Shown: positions 24,774 to 33,288 of the stretch, piece by piece
Layout: every line of letters starts with the position of its first letter
How positions within the stretch are numbered: the first letter of the stretch is position 1
From: JAJYBV01 sp021812265
GTDB lineage: Bacteria; Chloroflexota; Ktedonobacteria; Ktedonobacterales; JACDGC01
Length of the DNA: 64,000 nucleotides
NCBI GenBank assembly: GCA_027459525.1
Contig: DAIDIC010000198.1
Span: 62,001-126,000 of the forward strand
Direction of reading: 5' to 3'
Notes under the pieces: generated by a model
What the model was told of the DNA's origin: nothing
What the model saw: the letters and a program-made list of their open reading frames with translations, nothing else
Database searches by the model: none
Translations under genes and position numbers: made by a program

Positions 24774-25484
24774 ATGGCCTCACCCGCTAAAAAAAACCCA
24801 ACAAATATTAAACAGTCTCCCATTATTCAGGGGATCGTTCAAAAAGTAAACACCCCTCCCAGCGCAAAGTCAGATCCTGCTCCTTCCGCCGCAGCGCCAA
24901 AAACCGGCGGGTTCTTTTCCAAAATCCTTCCGCCAATGAACAGCAATGTTACGCCGTTTCAACCGGGTAAATACTTCACAGCCATGTTTATATTGCTCAT
25001 CGGCTTGTATGTAATTCAATTTGGCTTAATCTACATCGATAACATTACTCATGGCTCCTTAAATAACCCGGTGTTTCTGAATTTGGGTATCATTCAGCTT
25101 AATCCAATGAATACGATTTTTATCGCGCTCATTTTTGGAATGTACTGGATGCTGATTCATTTCAACATTCTCCCACGATCAGGCGCCGTACGCAGTCGGA
25201 ATTCTCCGGCTATTTCCCGCAACCGAATTTTTCCGGTTATTCCATATATAGGTAAATCGGCTGCGCAAAAGAAAACCCAAACGGTATCGGTTACCACAGT
25301 GGAAAACACAAAAGCATCAAAAAAATCCTTGCAGTCAGAAAACAGCAAATCGGCCGCGCACAATAATCCTGAAACAGACGCCGCAAGCGATAACACACCA
25401 TCCGAACCAACAGCCGGAGATGAAATATATAATCGATATCTCTCTCAATCTCGCGCCTTGGCCCGAAAAAAGAAAAATCGCTGA
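24774..25484 (+). CDS. Membrane protein of unknown function, two TM helices
   Basis: 236 residues, not recognised. A Pro/Ala/Lys-rich N-terminal region (1-65) precedes two TM helices at about 68-90 (AMFILLIGLYVIQFGLIYI) and 113-131 (MNTIFIALIFGMYWMLIHF). A basic loop with several Arg-Asn-Pro motifs (SRNSPAISRNR) follows. The last 75 residues are polar, low complexity and end in RKKKNR. Both ends are therefore likely cytoplasmic. AGAGG lies about 9 bases before the ATG. The next gene begins 19 bases after its stop. No function can be assigned. Confidence 0.7.
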   Translation: MASPAKKNPTNIKQSPIIQGIVQKVNTPPSAKSDPAPSAAAPKTGGFFSKILPPMNSNVTPFQPGKYFTAMFILLIGLYVIQFGLIYIDNITHGSLNNPVFLNLGIIQLNPMNTIFIALIFGMYWMLIHFNILPRSGAVRSRNSPAISRNRIFPVIPYIGKSAAQKKTQTVSVTTVENTKASKKSLQSENSKSAAHNNPETDAASDNTPSEPTAGDEIYNRYLSQSRALARKKKNR

Positions 25485-25503
25485 TTCCAAAGAAACAAGC
25501 CAT

Positions 25504-26079
25504 ATGAGTAAGGATATTTTAAAAGAACTGCCGCCGGAAGAGCGGGAAAATTTGCTGAAAACACTGAAAGATCGATTTCAGCGGAATATGCAGCGCCATA
25601 ACGGCCTAGAGTGGTCTCCAATACAAGCCAAGTTGGAGACCAGTGCAGAAAAATTATGGTCGCTTCAGCAAATGGAAAGCACTGGCGGGGAACCAGACGT
25701 CGCAGGTTTTGACAGATCTGCCGGTGAATATCTATTTTTTGACTGCGCAGCGCAAAGTCCTGCCGGACGCAGAAGCATTTGCTATGATCAAGAGGGATTG
25801 GCAAAGCGCGAAAAAGAAGGACTACAACCCAACGGCAGCGCTGTTGGCATGGCTGAGATGATGAGAATAGCACTGTTAACGGAAGAGCAGTACCTTGAGT
25901 TGCAGCAAATAGAACCGTTCGACACAAAATCAGCGTGTTGGCTGAAAACACCTGCAGATATCCGAGAGCTTGGCGGCGCGCTATTTGCCGAACGCCGCTT
26001 CGGCCGGGTATTTATCTGTTCAAATACTGCGCCCTGTTTTTATCAAGCAAGGGGTTTTCGCGGCATACTGAAAATCTGA
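25504..26079 (+). CDS. DUF4256 family protein
   Basis: 191 residues from the ATG at 25504. An earlier in-frame start at 25420 would overlap the preceding gene by 65 bases and lacks family-like sequence. The C-terminal half holds the family's well-conserved stretch: EGLQPNGSAVGMAEMM, LLTEEQYLELQQIEPFDTKS, ACWLKTPADIRELGGALFAE and YQARGFRGILKI. The N-terminal ELPPEERENLLKTLKDRF helix also fits. The biochemical role of DUF4256 is not known. It is probably cotranscribed with the two-TM protein before it. The ribosome site is weak. Confidence 0.85.
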   Translation: MSKDILKELPPEERENLLKTLKDRFQRNMQRHNGLEWSPIQAKLETSAEKLWSLQQMESTGGEPDVAGFDRSAGEYLFFDCAAQSPAGRRSICYDQEGLAKREKEGLQPNGSAVGMAEMMRIALLTEEQYLELQQIEPFDTKSACWLKTPADIRELGGALFAERRFGRVFICSNTAPCFYQARGFRGILKI

Positions 26080-26140
26080 TTTTAAGCTGTCTCACACTCA
26101 AGATAAGCCGTTGCGTCTTGTATTTTCAATAACCCAAGTG

Positions 26141-27565
26141 TTATTTTCCAATGCAAAAATCACGAAAAATAATAGTCAACAACTCTTCGTTCACTTGATA
26201 GCCGGTAATTTCGCTCAGCCGCGCCGAAGCCTCACGTAAATCCTCGGCGACAAAATCCAGCGGCGCGCCCGAGATCAGTGTTTTTTGCGCATCAGTCAGC
26301 GCCTCACTCGCGCGAAGCAATGCGTCTCGGTGCCTAGCCCGGGCAACTATCGGCGCATGCTCGGCAAACTGATCTCCCAAGGCAGCCTGTGAAATCGCCG
26401 ACTCCAGCTCTCTTAATCCGATTTTTTCCACCGCCGAAGCTTCTATGATGGTAAGTGGCTGTACACCGGCTGCGGCCAGCATATTTTGGATGGCGGCGCC
26501 GGCAATGGCGTGCGGCATATCAGTTTTATTTAATACCGCAATTATCGGCCGCCGCGCCGAACCATATCCCCTATCGGCCAGCATTTGCGCCGCTGCCATA
26601 TCTTCATCGCACAGCGCCTGAGAGCTGTCAATTACTAAAATTGCTATCTCAGCGGCGTCCAGCGCGGCTTTGCTGCGCTGCACACCAATCGCCTCTGCTT
26701 CATCCGCCGCTGTATCCGTTATACCAGCCGTATCTGTCAGGCGAACCGCAACTCCGCCCAGCAACGCCGTCTCTTCCAGTGTGTCGCGGGTTGTGCCGGC
26801 CATAGCAGTAACAATTGCCCTATCCATTTGCAGCAGCGCGTTAAATAAACTTGATTTGCCGGCGTTTGGCCGTCCGGCAATAACACAGCTAATCCCCTCA
26901 CGCGCAATACGGCCACGCTCCGACCCAGACAATAGTTCAGCGGCAATTGTTTGCGCCGATTGAATAAGCCGCTGAATTTCTTGCCGCTCTATAGGCGGAA
27001 CTTCTTCTTCGGGGAAATCGATGCTGGCCTCAATCGGAGCCATGGCGCGCAAAATAGCGTCATTTGCTTGCTTCGTTTGCCGCGAAAGCGTTCCTTCCAG
27101 TTGATTCAGCGATTGGCGTATAGCGGCGTCGGAAGATGATGAAACAAGATCGGCAATTGCCTCTGCCTGCGCTAAATCTATACGCCCATTTAAAAACGCT
27201 CGTAACGTAAATTCTCCCGGTTCAGCAGATCTGGCGCCTTGCGACAAAGCAAGCTCGGTTACGCGCCGCAAAATAAGCGGAGAGCCATGCGAATGAATTT
27301 CTACCATATCTTCCGCGGTATATGTGTGTGGTCCGCGAAAAAACACCGCCAGAGCTTCATCCAATTGTTCCGAACTGGTGGGACTGACAACATGACCATA
27401 GTAAAGATATCGCGGTGTAATGCGCTTCAATGCGCCGGATTTGCCGCGGAATATCGCCAAACCGATGTTCCACGCGCTTGGCCCGCTGATGCGCACAACG
27501 CCAATGGCTCCGCGGCCCGGAGCCGTTGCGGTTGCCGCAATAGTGTCATCCATGGAAAAACGCAT
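26141..27565 (-). CDS. mnmE: tRNA uridine-5-carboxymethylaminomethyl modification GTPase MnmE
   Basis: 474 residues. With MnmG it modifies U34 of tRNAs reading split codon boxes. The N-terminal folate-binding domain begins DDTIAATATAPGRGAIGVVR. The G domain inserted in the helical domain has G1 GRPNAGKSS (about 229), G3 DTAG and G4 NKTD. The C-terminus is the conserved CIGK, whose Cys (471) is functional in the family. Length is standard. It is the last gene of a minus-strand set with the RNase D-HEAT protein and the PATAN protein. mnmG is not in the window. Confidence 0.97.
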   Translation of the reverse strand: MRFSMDDTIAATATAPGRGAIGVVRISGPSAWNIGLAIFRGKSGALKRITPRYLYYGHVVSPTSSEQLDEALAVFFRGPHTYTAEDMVEIHSHGSPLILRRVTELALSQGARSAEPGEFTLRAFLNGRIDLAQAEAIADLVSSSSDAAIRQSLNQLEGTLSRQTKQANDAILRAMAPIEASIDFPEEEVPPIERQEIQRLIQSAQTIAAELLSGSERGRIAREGISCVIAGRPNAGKSSLFNALLQMDRAIVTAMAGTTRDTLEETALLGGVAVRLTDTAGITDTAADEAEAIGVQRSKAALDAAEIAILVIDSSQALCDEDMAAAQMLADRGYGSARRPIIAVLNKTDMPHAIAGAAIQNMLAAAGVQPLTIIEASAVEKIGLRELESAISQAALGDQFAEHAPIVARARHRDALLRASEALTDAQKTLISGAPLDFVAEDLREASARLSEITGYQVNEELLTIIFRDFCIGK

Positions 27566-27593
27566 AGTTTAACATTTTCTTTCAATCACAATA

Positions 27594-28730
27594 TTACGAA
27601 TCCGGCGGTATCATGCCACGCAATTTAGCCTTCCAAGGACTCATATCATCTTCCTCAGAATCTGGCTGGGTGTCTTCATGGGTTTCCGCCGAATGTTTTT
27701 CGCTTTTATACGACTCATCTAAATGTTTTAAAGCGTATACTGCGGCTTTACGAACGTCATATACAGGGTCGGTAAGCAACGCGCGTATTTCATTCCGATA
27801 TTCATTTACATGCATTTTGCTTAACGCGCGAACTGCGGCGGAGCGCTCTTCTGATGTCAGCGCAGTAAGTGACGCAAACAAAAGCTCCTTCACTTCAAGC
27901 AAACCAATATCTGCGGCGGCTTTAATTAATCTGGCGCGCAATACCGGCTTTTGGATACGCCGATAAGCTTCTGTAAAATCTTTTTCTCGTATTGACGCCG
28001 GCAGCGAAATATATATCTGCGGGCCTTCAATCCATGCAGATCGATCCTTTTGCAGAAATGGGGTCAGCCATTCAGCTGCAAGCTTTTCAATGGGCAAATC
28101 ATATGGAGAATCTGCAAAAGCGGTGATATAATCCGCATAATATTCTGTCAGCCACAAATACAGCTGATAGGTCATTTCGGCGTCGCGCGCGGCGTATAAA
28201 AACATAGCGCTGGTAAGCGGCCGCAATGTCCAATCAGATCGCTGCAATGTTTTATCCATGCGATATCCGCACGAACGCAACATCATAGATTGCAAGCCAG
28301 ATTCTTTAGCGCCAAAAATCGAGCGGCAAACGGCTTCAATATCAATAATATTCTGCACATGCAAATCGCGGGCGCCAAGCACACGCAGATCTGATCCGAC
28401 ACCATGGAAGATTTTTAAGATCGCCGGATTCATGAATGGTTCATTTAATATGGATAGATGAAATAATTTCATGGCGTCTATCACATATGTTTGGTGGCCG
28501 TCAAAAATTTGAATGAGGGCAAGGCGCGGGGTTGAGGATGAATCTGTTGCTTTTGCAGCAACAAATTCCACGTCAACCGCCAAAATAGGCGCCTGAGAAA
28601 TAAGCCCAGCGCAGTGGGTTAAGTCTCCATAGTTTTCGATCAATGTGCGTTCAAATTGTGACGGCGGCGGCATCGGCGGAAAAACATGGCCGAAAAATCC
28701 GCCATTGTCTTCAGAAAAAGATGATGGCAT
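27594..28730 (-). CDS. RNase D-like 3'-5' exonuclease fused to HEAT repeats
   Basis: 378 residues. The first 235 are a DEDDy exonuclease domain: motif I LAVDVEF (D53, E55), motif II KIFHGVGSDLRVL, and motif III YAARDAEMTYQLY with the Tyr-x3-Asp pair. This is the RNase D pattern, expected to trim tRNA or other RNA 3' ends. The usual C-terminal HRDC domain is missing. Instead, residues about 240-350 are helical, with HEAT-type repeats (RSAAVRALSKMHVNEYRNEI, VYDVRKAAVYALKHLDES). The last 25 residues are acidic and polar. It sits 28 bases upstream of mnmE, so a role in tRNA maturation is plausible. Catalytic residues look intact. Confidence 0.85.
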   Translation of the reverse strand: MPSSFSEDNGGFFGHVFPPMPPPSQFERTLIENYGDLTHCAGLISQAPILAVDVEFVAAKATDSSSTPRLALIQIFDGHQTYVIDAMKLFHLSILNEPFMNPAILKIFHGVGSDLRVLGARDLHVQNIIDIEAVCRSIFGAKESGLQSMMLRSCGYRMDKTLQRSDWTLRPLTSAMFLYAARDAEMTYQLYLWLTEYYADYITAFADSPYDLPIEKLAAEWLTPFLQKDRSAWIEGPQIYISLPASIREKDFTEAYRRIQKPVLRARLIKAAADIGLLEVKELLFASLTALTSEERSAAVRALSKMHVNEYRNEIRALLTDPVYDVRKAAVYALKHLDESYKSEKHSAETHEDTQPDSEEDDMSPWKAKLRGMIPPDS

Positions 28731-28804
28731 GTAAAAAATATGTTACCTATATAAATTATACACAATCAAACCGATAAACGCTATAGACCCAAAGATACAG
28801 CAAA

Positions 28805-29809
28805 TTAGCGTATGGCGGTATTTTGAACAAATTCAACTAACCGCTTATCGATAAGTTTTTGCAGCAGTTTTAGCGCCGCCACACTGCTCATATGAGAATG
28901 TGTAATAAGATCCTGCACAATATAATAGTGGCTGATAAGGTTTAAAAGGCTGATTTCTGCGCCGGTAACCGGTTCATGAAGCATAAGGTCCATATAGTTG
29001 GCTGTTTTACGTATGTGGCCATGCAGGGGCAATTTCAGCGTCAAGCCGTTCATTTCATCATCGCATCTGGAAGCTTCAAGCAGTAAACTTGTTAATTCGC
29101 TGGAAATTGAGTGTTCTTGCGTGGTAATTTCCTTATAAAAAGTAAAATTTGCGTTTTTCCAGCCAAAAATTGTATGAAACGCTTCTTTTCCAAACAAGCC
29201 GCCGGTAACCGCATGCGTAATACGTCCATTTTCGCTGAAAATCAATCCCATCCTGGCTCCTTCACGGGTAATTAATAACCCCGTATGCGCGCCAGATTCA
29301 ATTAACTTAAACACGGTATCAAAGGCAAATTCGCGGAATGAACTGCGCAGCGATGGCATCATATTTCCGTGTATGGCATCTTCTACTAAGGCGTTTCGCG
29401 AAATCATTGCAATATATGCCCTAGCGGCAAAAGATAGATACGCAAAATCTTGCGGCGCGGCAACAATTAATGTTTCCGGCGGCGCAGTAAATAGGGGAGT
29501 ATCTGTCGGTGAACCGGCAGAGCCAGTAAAGCAAATCATTGGAGCAACATGTGGGTACCGCGCAGAAAAAATTTGCCATAGCGGCATCTCTCGGCCAGTT
29601 TCATCACGGGTGGTAGCGTTTACGTCAATAAAGATAATGCCAATCCGCGAATGCTGCCGCATAAGAGAGTCGAAGGCCGGCAAGTTTTCGGCGGTGTGCA
29701 GCAATATATGTTCTTTATGAAGTTCATGCGCAATCAATTGGGCAATATTAGAATTTTCTTCAATTAAAACAACTACGATTTCCTGAGAGGATCCTCGTCT
29801 TCTGTTCAA
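28805..29809 (-). CDS. Receiver-like protein with PATAN (DUF4388) domain
   Basis: 334 residues. The start is a TTG at 29809 with AGGGG seven bases upstream and no better ATG downstream before the first beta strand. The N-terminal 130 residues resemble a response-regulator receiver (VVLIEENSNIAQLIAHEL, IGIIFIDVNATTRD with an Asp in the phospho-acceptor strand, CFTGS as the Thr strand), but several conserved positions differ. The middle and C-terminal part (about 165-260, FDTVFKLIESGAHTGLLIT through NANFTFYKE) is a PATAN/DUF4388 domain, common in Chloroflexi and Deltaproteobacteria signalling proteins. No output DNA-binding domain is present. It lies between csrA and the RNase D-HEAT gene; a role in surface motility or regulation is inferred only. 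Confidence 0.75.
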   Translation of the reverse strand: MNRRRGSSQEIVVVLIEENSNIAQLIAHELHKEHILLHTAENLPAFDSLMRQHSRIGIIFIDVNATTRDETGREMPLWQIFSARYPHVAPMICFTGSAGSPTDTPLFTAPPETLIVAAPQDFAYLSFAARAYIAMISRNALVEDAIHGNMMPSLRSSFREFAFDTVFKLIESGAHTGLLITREGARMGLIFSENGRITHAVTGGLFGKEAFHTIFGWKNANFTFYKEITTQEHSISSELTSLLLEASRCDDEMNGLTLKLPLHGHIRKTANYMDLMLHEPVTGAEISLLNLISHYYIVQDLITHSHMSSVAALKLLQKLIDKRLVEFVQNTAIR

Positions 29810-30030
29810 TGATCTGCCCCTATATGTTGAAAGAAAATATACTCATAAGCAGAAATTGCCCAAATCTGCTATATGAAAGCTGCTTTTTGCCGACGCAAAC
29901 AGCGCAGCCAAAAAGTAAAACGCATGAAATCTGCCAAAAATGCATAAAACACAAAAACCTCAACTACTATGCAAAAATCATGTGTTTTTTCAGAGAATAA
30001 CCGGTTACGTTTCCGCATTCTTCGCACAAC

Positions 30031-30078
30031 AAACCGAATGAAGTAAGCGCAACAAACGCTTCATCATCCGGTTTTAGA
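30031..30078 (-). terminator. Possible hairpin after csrA
   Basis: On the minus strand, AAACCGGATGATGAAGCG can pair imperfectly with CGCTTACTTCATTCGGTTT. It lies just past csrA. It lacks a clean T-tract, so termination is uncertain. The rest of 29810-30103 shows nothing else. Confidence 0.4.
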
Positions 30079-30103
30079 ATTTCACTGCATCAAAACAATT
30101 GGG

Positions 30104-30337
30104 TTAATACGCCGACTGTTTGGTGGAGCTTTGCTCACCAACGCCATACGTTGGCTGAGATATTATGTGGCTGGGAACTGGTTCAGGATTTTCCAGCAAC
30201 TCCTCTCGCACAACAATGACATCGGGCGGAGCGTCGATACCGAGCTTAACTCTGTCTCCCTCAACACTCAATACGCGAATAACAACAACATTGTTTAAGA
30301 CGATTGCTTCACCTTGTTTGCGACGCAGTACGAGCAT
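30104..30337 (-). CDS. csrA: Carbon storage regulator CsrA
   Basis: 77 residues starting MLVLRRKQGEAIVLNN. A GTG nine bases earlier is possible, but AGAGGTGAG places the ATG at 30337. The five-strand core continues VVVIRVLSVEGDRVKLGIDA and PPDVIVVREELLE, with the RNA-contact residues R6/L4 region and the VVRxE strand intact. CsrA dimers bind GGA motifs in mRNA leaders and control flagellin and carbon genes. In many flagellated bacteria it is antagonised by FliW, which is not visible here. A hairpin sits right before its ribosome site, and a decayed copy of the gene and leader lies 140 bases upstream. Confidence 0.96.
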   Translation of the reverse strand: MLVLRRKQGEAIVLNNVVVIRVLSVEGDRVKLGIDAPPDVIVVREELLENPEPVPSHIISQPTYGVGEQSSTKQSAY

Positions 30338-30352
30338 CCATCTCACCTCTCT

Positions 30353-30372
30353 ATAAAGGCTAAAGCCTTTAT
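30353..30372 (-). promoter_or_regulatory. Leader hairpin before csrA
   Basis: ATAAAGG and CCTTTAT form a 7-bp stem with a 6-base loop (as DNA, two 9-base arms around two bases), ending four bases before the GAGAGGTG ribosome site. The AGGCT/AGCCT core is kept in the leader of the decayed copy, which suggests it was functional when duplicated. Confidence 0.6.
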
Positions 30373-30467
30373 TATTTGTAATAGCGCTTGAACAGCGCGA
30401 TAATTGTTATGAAGAAACCCACTTTGCATAGCTCAAAATATGATTCCATGCTACTTTGCAGGCGGCG

Positions 30468-30611
30468 CGCAATCTCCCGGCGCAATAATACCATCGGGTG
30501 GAACGTCGATACTTAGCATAACGTTATCATTCTCAACGTCCAATACACATATGTAACAGCATGTGTTCAGACACATGCTTCACCTGATTTGCAGCGTAAT
30601 AGTATCTATTT
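30468..30611 (-). pseudogene. Decayed csrA duplicate
   Basis: On the minus strand this stretch aligns with csrA along its length: RCKSGEACV replaces RRKQGEAIV, then comes an in-frame TGA, then a frame shift, after which VLDVENDNVMLSIDVPPDG matches RVLSVEGDRVKLGIDAPPDV. The start codon is also lost (ATA in place of ATG). Similarity continues upstream through the ribosome site (AAGGTGAA) and the AGGCT/AGCCT hairpin. It arose by tandem duplication of gene plus leader and is no longer translatable as CsrA. Similarity stops near 30468, after the fourth strand. Confidence 0.85.
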
Positions 30612-30625
30612 ATTTCACCTTTCTT

Positions 30626-31391
30626 TTCAGGCTATAAGCCTTTATGTCTGTGATAGCGGCGAAACAAGCGCCATTGTATATGAAGCGGCTTTCTGAACGA
30701 CACCGGTATCCATACACATGGCCTCAGAATCATAGCAAGCTATCCGGTGATAAATTATCGCTTCATTGATAAATTGCTCGATAACATGCATTGATAAGGC
30801 GCAGGAGCTTTGGGAATCCTCATAAAGACATAATTAAATTGTAGGATATATTTTGACGTTACGCAATAAACCATAACTGCTATTTATAGCTTAGGAGCTT
30901 TGGGTAGCTTGATCGGTTACTTTTGGCGCGGGCCAACATCAAAAATAGCGCCACATACTGCAGATACGAAGCTTCATATCGATCTGAAACATTGAACTTG
31001 AACAGGAATACAGAAAAATTTGGCCCTCAAGCGCCATATGTACAAGGCGCACCATTTTTTGCGCCGCTCCGGCAATACATCAGCCTCAAGTTGTGAGCGG
31101 GTAAACACAATCTTTGTTGGAATAGCAACAAAAATATATTGCAATACATATAAGAACAGTTTATCATTCATGTGAATATAGTAATATCAGCAGAACTTGC
31201 GCTTTAAATCATACAAAAATTTAGCCTGTCTGCGCCGATACAGAGATTTTGGGGATACTCAACACCTCACGTAAGCGGTCGCCGGCCCCTAATATATGTT
31301 TGATAAAGCATACAAGCGCAAATTCTGATCAGAAATTTTGTCTATTTTTGTTATCTGATATGTATTCCATACAGCCACTCAGGAGAATATT
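30626..31391. other. Gene-poor region between csrA copy and lipoprotein
   Basis: No convincing gene is seen. A 65-codon minus frame at 30974-31171 is open but has no recognisable family, no clear ribosome site, and atypical composition; it might be gene debris. The phrase GGAGCTTTGGG occurs twice (30803 and 30895). The 31210-31390 part should contain the lipoprotein promoter, but no box pair is clear. With the pseudogene, the whole 30347-31391 interval looks like a decaying segment. Confidence 0.5.
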
Positions 31392-32405
31392 ATGGTTCAC
31401 CAAGCGCGCAGGTATTTACCTGCAATTATTCTTATTGGCGTCCTAGCTTTCTCTGCCTGCGGGTCCTCTTCCACCAATGGAACAGGCACTGCAACGGCAG
31501 TATCAGCAACAAATACTCCCGCGCCTACAGCAACCCAAGCTCCTGCGCCCACAGCCACAACAGCGCCCGCGACAACCTGCGCTCAATTGCCCGGATTTTC
31601 CGGCGCGGGATCAGTTTCCAGCATTCATGGTATGCAGCTGCCAACGTTTCCAACTAACACAGTATACACACAGGTTTCCGGAAATTCGGCGGGAGTTGGA
31701 CAATATGCGTCATTTATTGCAAATTTTTGTTCACCAAATGAAACCACGGCGCTTAACGTTACAACCGGCAAAGGGCCTATGCCGTTTCTCAATGAGTTTG
31801 CGTTTTACGGTTGGGATCCAACAGCGAATATTTTCCTGAATTCCACCACATGGCTGGCGGAAAGCTGCCCAAGCGGCGGAAATTGTTTCGCGTATAATTA
31901 CAATGTGTCAAACTTTACGTTTAACACGGGCCAAGAATATGCAAACGTTTCCAACATAACAGATAACGGAAACCAATTAATCACTTATAAAATTGCGTTT
32001 TATGGCCCGCCAACTGCTCCAACTTGCACAGACCCTAATTTTGCGAGCTACGAAAACGCCATATACCACCAAAGTCCCATTTATCCGTTGTATTTGCATA
32101 ATCTGGCGTCATCTTCTACCGATCCTTACGCCGGTATCCAGCTTCCGCCAATGTCGCGAATGTATAGCAACAACGCAATGGGAGTTATTGGGTATACGCT
32201 GTGCAGCTCGGGGACAGCGACTAGCCTGAATACGTTTATGACGAATGAGATGACAAGCTTGGGATGGCACACTACAACCAGCCAATATTGCATGTATAAC
32301 GCCTGCTATCAAAGTCCAAATGCGGCGTTTGCGAAAAACGTTATATCTTGGTCTACAACCAATCCTTCAGATTGGAACATCGCGTATCATAATCCCAATA
32401 TTTAA
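31392..32405 (+). CDS. Secreted lipoprotein of unknown function
   Basis: 337 residues. A short basic N-terminus and hydrophobic core (LPAIILIGVLAFSAC) lead to a lipobox with the lipidated Cys at 23. A Thr/Ala/Pro-rich linker follows (about 30-62), as is typical of surface lipoproteins in Chloroflexi. The mature domain (65-337) is rich in Asn, Thr, Ser and Tyr, with at least eight Cys that could form disulfides, including SCPSGGNCF and YCMYNACY. AGGAG lies six bases before the ATG. I do not recognise the family. It is predicted to be tethered outside the membrane. Confidence 0.8.
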   Translation: MVHQARRYLPAIILIGVLAFSACGSSSTNGTGTATAVSATNTPAPTATQAPAPTATTAPATTCAQLPGFSGAGSVSSIHGMQLPTFPTNTVYTQVSGNSAGVGQYASFIANFCSPNETTALNVTTGKGPMPFLNEFAFYGWDPTANIFLNSTTWLAESCPSGGNCFAYNYNVSNFTFNTGQEYANVSNITDNGNQLITYKIAFYGPPTAPTCTDPNFASYENAIYHQSPIYPLYLHNLASSSTDPYAGIQLPPMSRMYSNNAMGVIGYTLCSSGTATSLNTFMTNEMTSLGWHTTTSQYCMYNACYQSPNAAFAKNVISWSTTNPSDWNIAYHNPNI

Positions 32406-32456
32406 TTTCACTGTTTGCCTGATTCTTAAGAATGGGCAACAAACAGCAAAAGTAAA

Positions 32457-32484
32457 CGCACAAAGGGCGGAAGCTCCTTGTGCG
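32457..32484. terminator. Hairpin between convergent genes, similar to repeat hairpin 1
   Basis: CGCACAAAGG pairs with CCTTGTGCG (one bulge) between the lipoprotein and the convergent zinc-ribbon gene. The core ACAAAGGG...GCTCCTTGT is the same as hairpin 1 of repeat copy C. It lacks a T-tract. A second GC-rich hairpin (GGGG/CCCC) follows, and CAAACAGCA/TGCTGTTTG form outer inverted repeats at 32440 and 32562. Confidence 0.5.
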
Positions 32485-32558
32485 TCTCCGCTGCCGGGGG
32501 CGCTTGGCTGCCCCTTACGGATCTCTGCACATCCGCTGTGCGCTGCAAACAACAAAAG

Positions 32559-33113
32559 TTATGCTGTTTGTGCTATGTAAATCCAAGAATCATGACATTG
32601 AAATGCAAAAATTGCCAGCCAATTTCCTAATAATGTCCACTCTAACTCAAGCGTTACATCATCTTGCTCCCATAAAGGCCTTGAAGTTACCAAAATTTCT
32701 CGAAGCGCTTCTTTAGCCTGTAATACATTCCATTGATGTTCAGCCAGTAATTTTTCCTGGGTTATTTCTCCGATAAACTGGGCAAAATCATCTGTACATA
32801 TCGGCCACTCATTATTTTGCAGCCAAAGAATCGGAGGTGTATGCGCCAGTTCATCAATTCTTTCTGCGACACACGCTTGAATATCTTGTTCTAACCAATC
32901 TTGGTGATTAACTCGCATAGCATTTTCTAATTGTCTTACGATCCATGGCTCGATATTTACTTTACCTTTTCTTTGCGCCAGACATTGGCTGCAAAGAGAG
33001 GTTGGTGGATATAACATATGCATTGGTATAACAAACTTGTTTCCGCACACAGTACATAAACCATCTTCAAGATCCGCTCCTTTGGGAAAATTAGGAAAAT
33101 ATCGAAAGGTCAT
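32559..33113 (-). CDS. Zinc-ribbon protein of unknown function
   Basis: 184 residues. Two CxxC pairs (C20/C23 and C41/C44) near the N-terminus form a probable zinc knuckle (LCTVCGNKF and LCSQCLAQ). The N-terminal RYFPNFPKGA and the Cys layout recall CbrC-like proteins, but the body does not clearly match. The remaining 140 residues are alpha-helical and Trp/Glu-rich. AGGGA precedes the ATG. It is soluble, has no signal peptide, and lies alone between the lipoprotein and ftsZ. Function unknown. Confidence 0.65.
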   Translation of the reverse strand: MTFRYFPNFPKGADLEDGLCTVCGNKFVIPMHMLYPPTSLCSQCLAQRKGKVNIEPWIVRQLENAMRVNHQDWLEQDIQACVAERIDELAHTPPILWLQNNEWPICTDDFAQFIGEITQEKLLAEHQWNVLQAKEALREILVTSRPLWEQDDVTLELEWTLLGNWLAIFAFQCHDSWIYIAQTA

Positions 33114-33231
33114 TATCTTATTCCCTGTTTCTATATATCATAAGCAAGTAAATCACTTTATTCTCTGGATAATATAATATTTTATAATATTTTTGGAAAT
33201 AAAATTTTATCCTATAGAAAGACCGCAAAAT

Positions 33232-33266
33232 AAAAAGATTCTGGAAATAAATCCAGAATCTTTTTT
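33232..33266. terminator. Bidirectional terminator after ftsZ
   Basis: A 13-14 bp perfect stem, arms AAAAGATTCTGGA and TCCAGAATCTTTT, with a 6-base loop. T-tracts occur in both directions. On the minus strand it closes ftsZ 23 bases after the stop. Confidence 0.9.
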
Positions 33267-33288
33267 AGGGAGGAAACAGAAATTTTGC

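Noticed and set aside
30974..31171. 65-codon minus-strand ORF as a gene
   Set aside because: No family resemblance, no clear ribosome site, and it lies in a decaying region.
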